Shown here: in pieces, positions 4,942 through 5,813 of the stretch
Position numbering within the stretch: the first letter of the stretch is position 1
Layout: every line of letters starts with the position of its first letter
Source: Elusimicrobiota bacterium
GTDB taxonomy: Bacteria > Elusimicrobiota > Elusimicrobia > UBA1565 > UBA9628
Direction: 5' to 3'
DNA: 5,813 nt
NCBI GenBank assembly: GCA_016194625.1
Contig: JACQBB010000031.1
Location: 1 to 5,813, forward strand
Translations under genes and position numbers: made by a program
Notes under the pieces: generated by a model
Database searches by the model: none
Seen by the model: only the letters and a program-made list of their open reading frames with translations
Told to the model about the DNA's origin: nothing

Positions 4942-5813
4942 CTACTTCTGGTGGCACTCCGCGCAGACCGCTTCGACGCCCTTGCGCAGCGGCGCCTTGC
5001 GGTGCGCGCCCAGCTCGTGGCACTTCGCGCACCCCATCAGCCCCGCGTGCATCGCGTGCGGCATCGTCTTGCCGCCGTGCTTGACGGTCTCGGCGGGGAC
5101 CTTGACGCCCGCCTTCTCGTGGCAGAGCACCGCGCAGTAGCCGCCCGACAGCAGAGGCTGCTCCGACAGGTCCGTCAGCTTCGCGCCCGACGCCGCGGCG
5201 GACGCGCCCAACTGCTCGTCGGCGCGGCGCAGCGCGACCGAGGCCAGGTAGACGTTGTGCTCGCCGTGCGAGTCGCGAACGAACTCGACGAGACGGCGCG
5301 CCTTGTCGGCGGACGCCTTCGCGGCCGCCTTCTTGTCCTTCGGCGCGTCGCCCGCGGCCTTCTCGGCGGCCTCGACGTTGGTCATCAGGCCGCCGACGGT
5401 CTTGCCGACCTCCTGGTGGATGGACTCCCACATGCCCTTGTAGCGCGGGCCGTGGCACTTCACGCAGGCCGCCTGAGAGGCCTTGAAGGTGGAGGCGTTG
5501 CCCGCCGCGGTGCGGCCCTCCTCGCGCTTCTCGTAGTGACAGCCCACGCAGTCCACGCGCGCCAGGAACATCGGGCTGGGGATCTCGGGCAGGCCGAGGG
5601 CCTTCGCCTGGCCGGAGTACAGCTCGAGCTGGCCGGTGTGCTTGTCCTTGTGGCAGAGCGAGCAGTCGAAGTTGAGCGTCGGCGGATGCGACGCGGGCAC
5701 CACGACGACCTTCGACTCCGGGGCGCCCGGCTGAGCGGCCGCCTTGATCGGCGGGAGCTCCTTGCCGTCGGTCGCGAAGCCGTGCTTCATCGGCTCGTGG
5801 CAGTGGATGCAGG
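4942..5813 (-). CDS. Multiheme cytochrome c, C-terminal part
   Basis: The C-terminal 289 or so codons of an exported c-type cytochrome; the start lies beyond the right edge. An ATG at 5790 is internal, since the codons before it encode a heme site (CIHCH, 5797-5811). Seven heme-attachment sites are visible: CIHCH; CSLCH (5650-5664); CVGCH (5536-5550); CVKCH (5452-5466); CAVLCH (5119-5136, atypical CX3CH); CAKCH (5017-5031); and CAECH (4951-4965), three residues from the end. About ten further histidines (in HKDKH, ESIHQE, DSHGEHN, PHAMH and others) could be distal ligands, suiting bis-His hemes. Between the fourth and fifth sites lies a helical region with a Lys/Ala-rich stretch (139-165 counted from the 5790 ATG) and DSHGEHNVYLASVAL, resembling the GVHN helix of nitrite-reductase-like and other multiheme cytochromes. 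The likely role is periplasmic or outer-surface electron transfer; partner and acceptor are unknown. No catalytic heme (such as CXXCK) is seen. Confidence 0.9.
   Translation of the reverse strand, partial: CIHCHEPMKHGFATDGKELPPIKAAAQPGAPESKVVVVPASHPPTLNFDCSLCHKDKHTGQLELYSGQAKALGLPEIPSPMFLARVDCVGCHYEKREEGRTAAGNASTFKASQAACVKCHGPRYKGMWESIHQEVGKTVGGLMTNVEAAEKAAGDAPKDKKAAAKASADKARRLVEFVRDSHGEHNVYLASVALRRADEQLGASAAASGAKLTDLSEQPLLSGGYCAVLCHEKAGVKVPAETVKHGGKTMPHAMHAGLMGCAKCHELGAHRKAPLRKGVEAVCAECHQK

Noticed and set aside
4868..5458. A 196-residue minus-strand frame within the cytochrome
   Set aside because: It is out of frame with the seven heme motifs and has no recognisable content.

Overview
This is a very GC-rich bacterial window with strong G/C preference at third codon positions. 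It is tightly packed: almost every base is coding and no gene-free stretch exceeds about 90 bases. The contents (heme-rich c-type cytochrome, exported M15-type dipeptidase, single-span AsmA-like protein, aldehyde dehydrogenase, endonuclease IV) fit a Gram-negative-type bacterium with an envelope electron-transfer chain. High-GC Elusimicrobiota, Acidobacteriota or Myxococcota are possible, but the sequence alone does not settle the phylum. I saw no mobile element, CRISPR array, tRNA or rRNA.

Layout, left to right. Bases 1-300 hold the 3' end of a plus-strand metallo-beta-lactamase-fold hydrolase. Everything else is on the minus strand, so transcription runs right to left. In that order: the C-terminal part of a multiheme cytochrome c (edge to 4942); an 89-base gap with a possible weak promoter; an unrecognised helical 151-residue protein (4852-4397); a 36-base gap with a possible weak terminator; then five genes, namely a VanX/DdpX-type D-Ala-D-Ala dipeptidase (4360-3752), an AsmA-like membrane-anchored protein (3755-3030), a small conserved-type protein of unknown function (3033-2551), an aldehyde dehydrogenase (2554-1118) and endonuclease IV (1121-297).

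The five last genes form a chain in which each start codon shares four bases with the preceding stop (ATGA or GTGA, four times running). This strongly suggests one transcript with coupled translation. The products belong to different processes: peptidoglycan dipeptide turnover, envelope structure, aldehyde detoxification and abasic-site repair. No single pathway is evident; a general stress or maintenance operon is only a guess. The chain ends tail to tail with the metallo-hydrolase, the two stop codons sharing the palindrome CTAG.

The points most worth a second look are a heme-binding site with non-standard CX3CH spacing in the cytochrome, an Asp-to-Glu change at a zinc-ligand position plus changed DNA-contact loop residues in endonuclease IV, and the run of four overlaps. 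I found no convincing evidence of a wholly new biological system.
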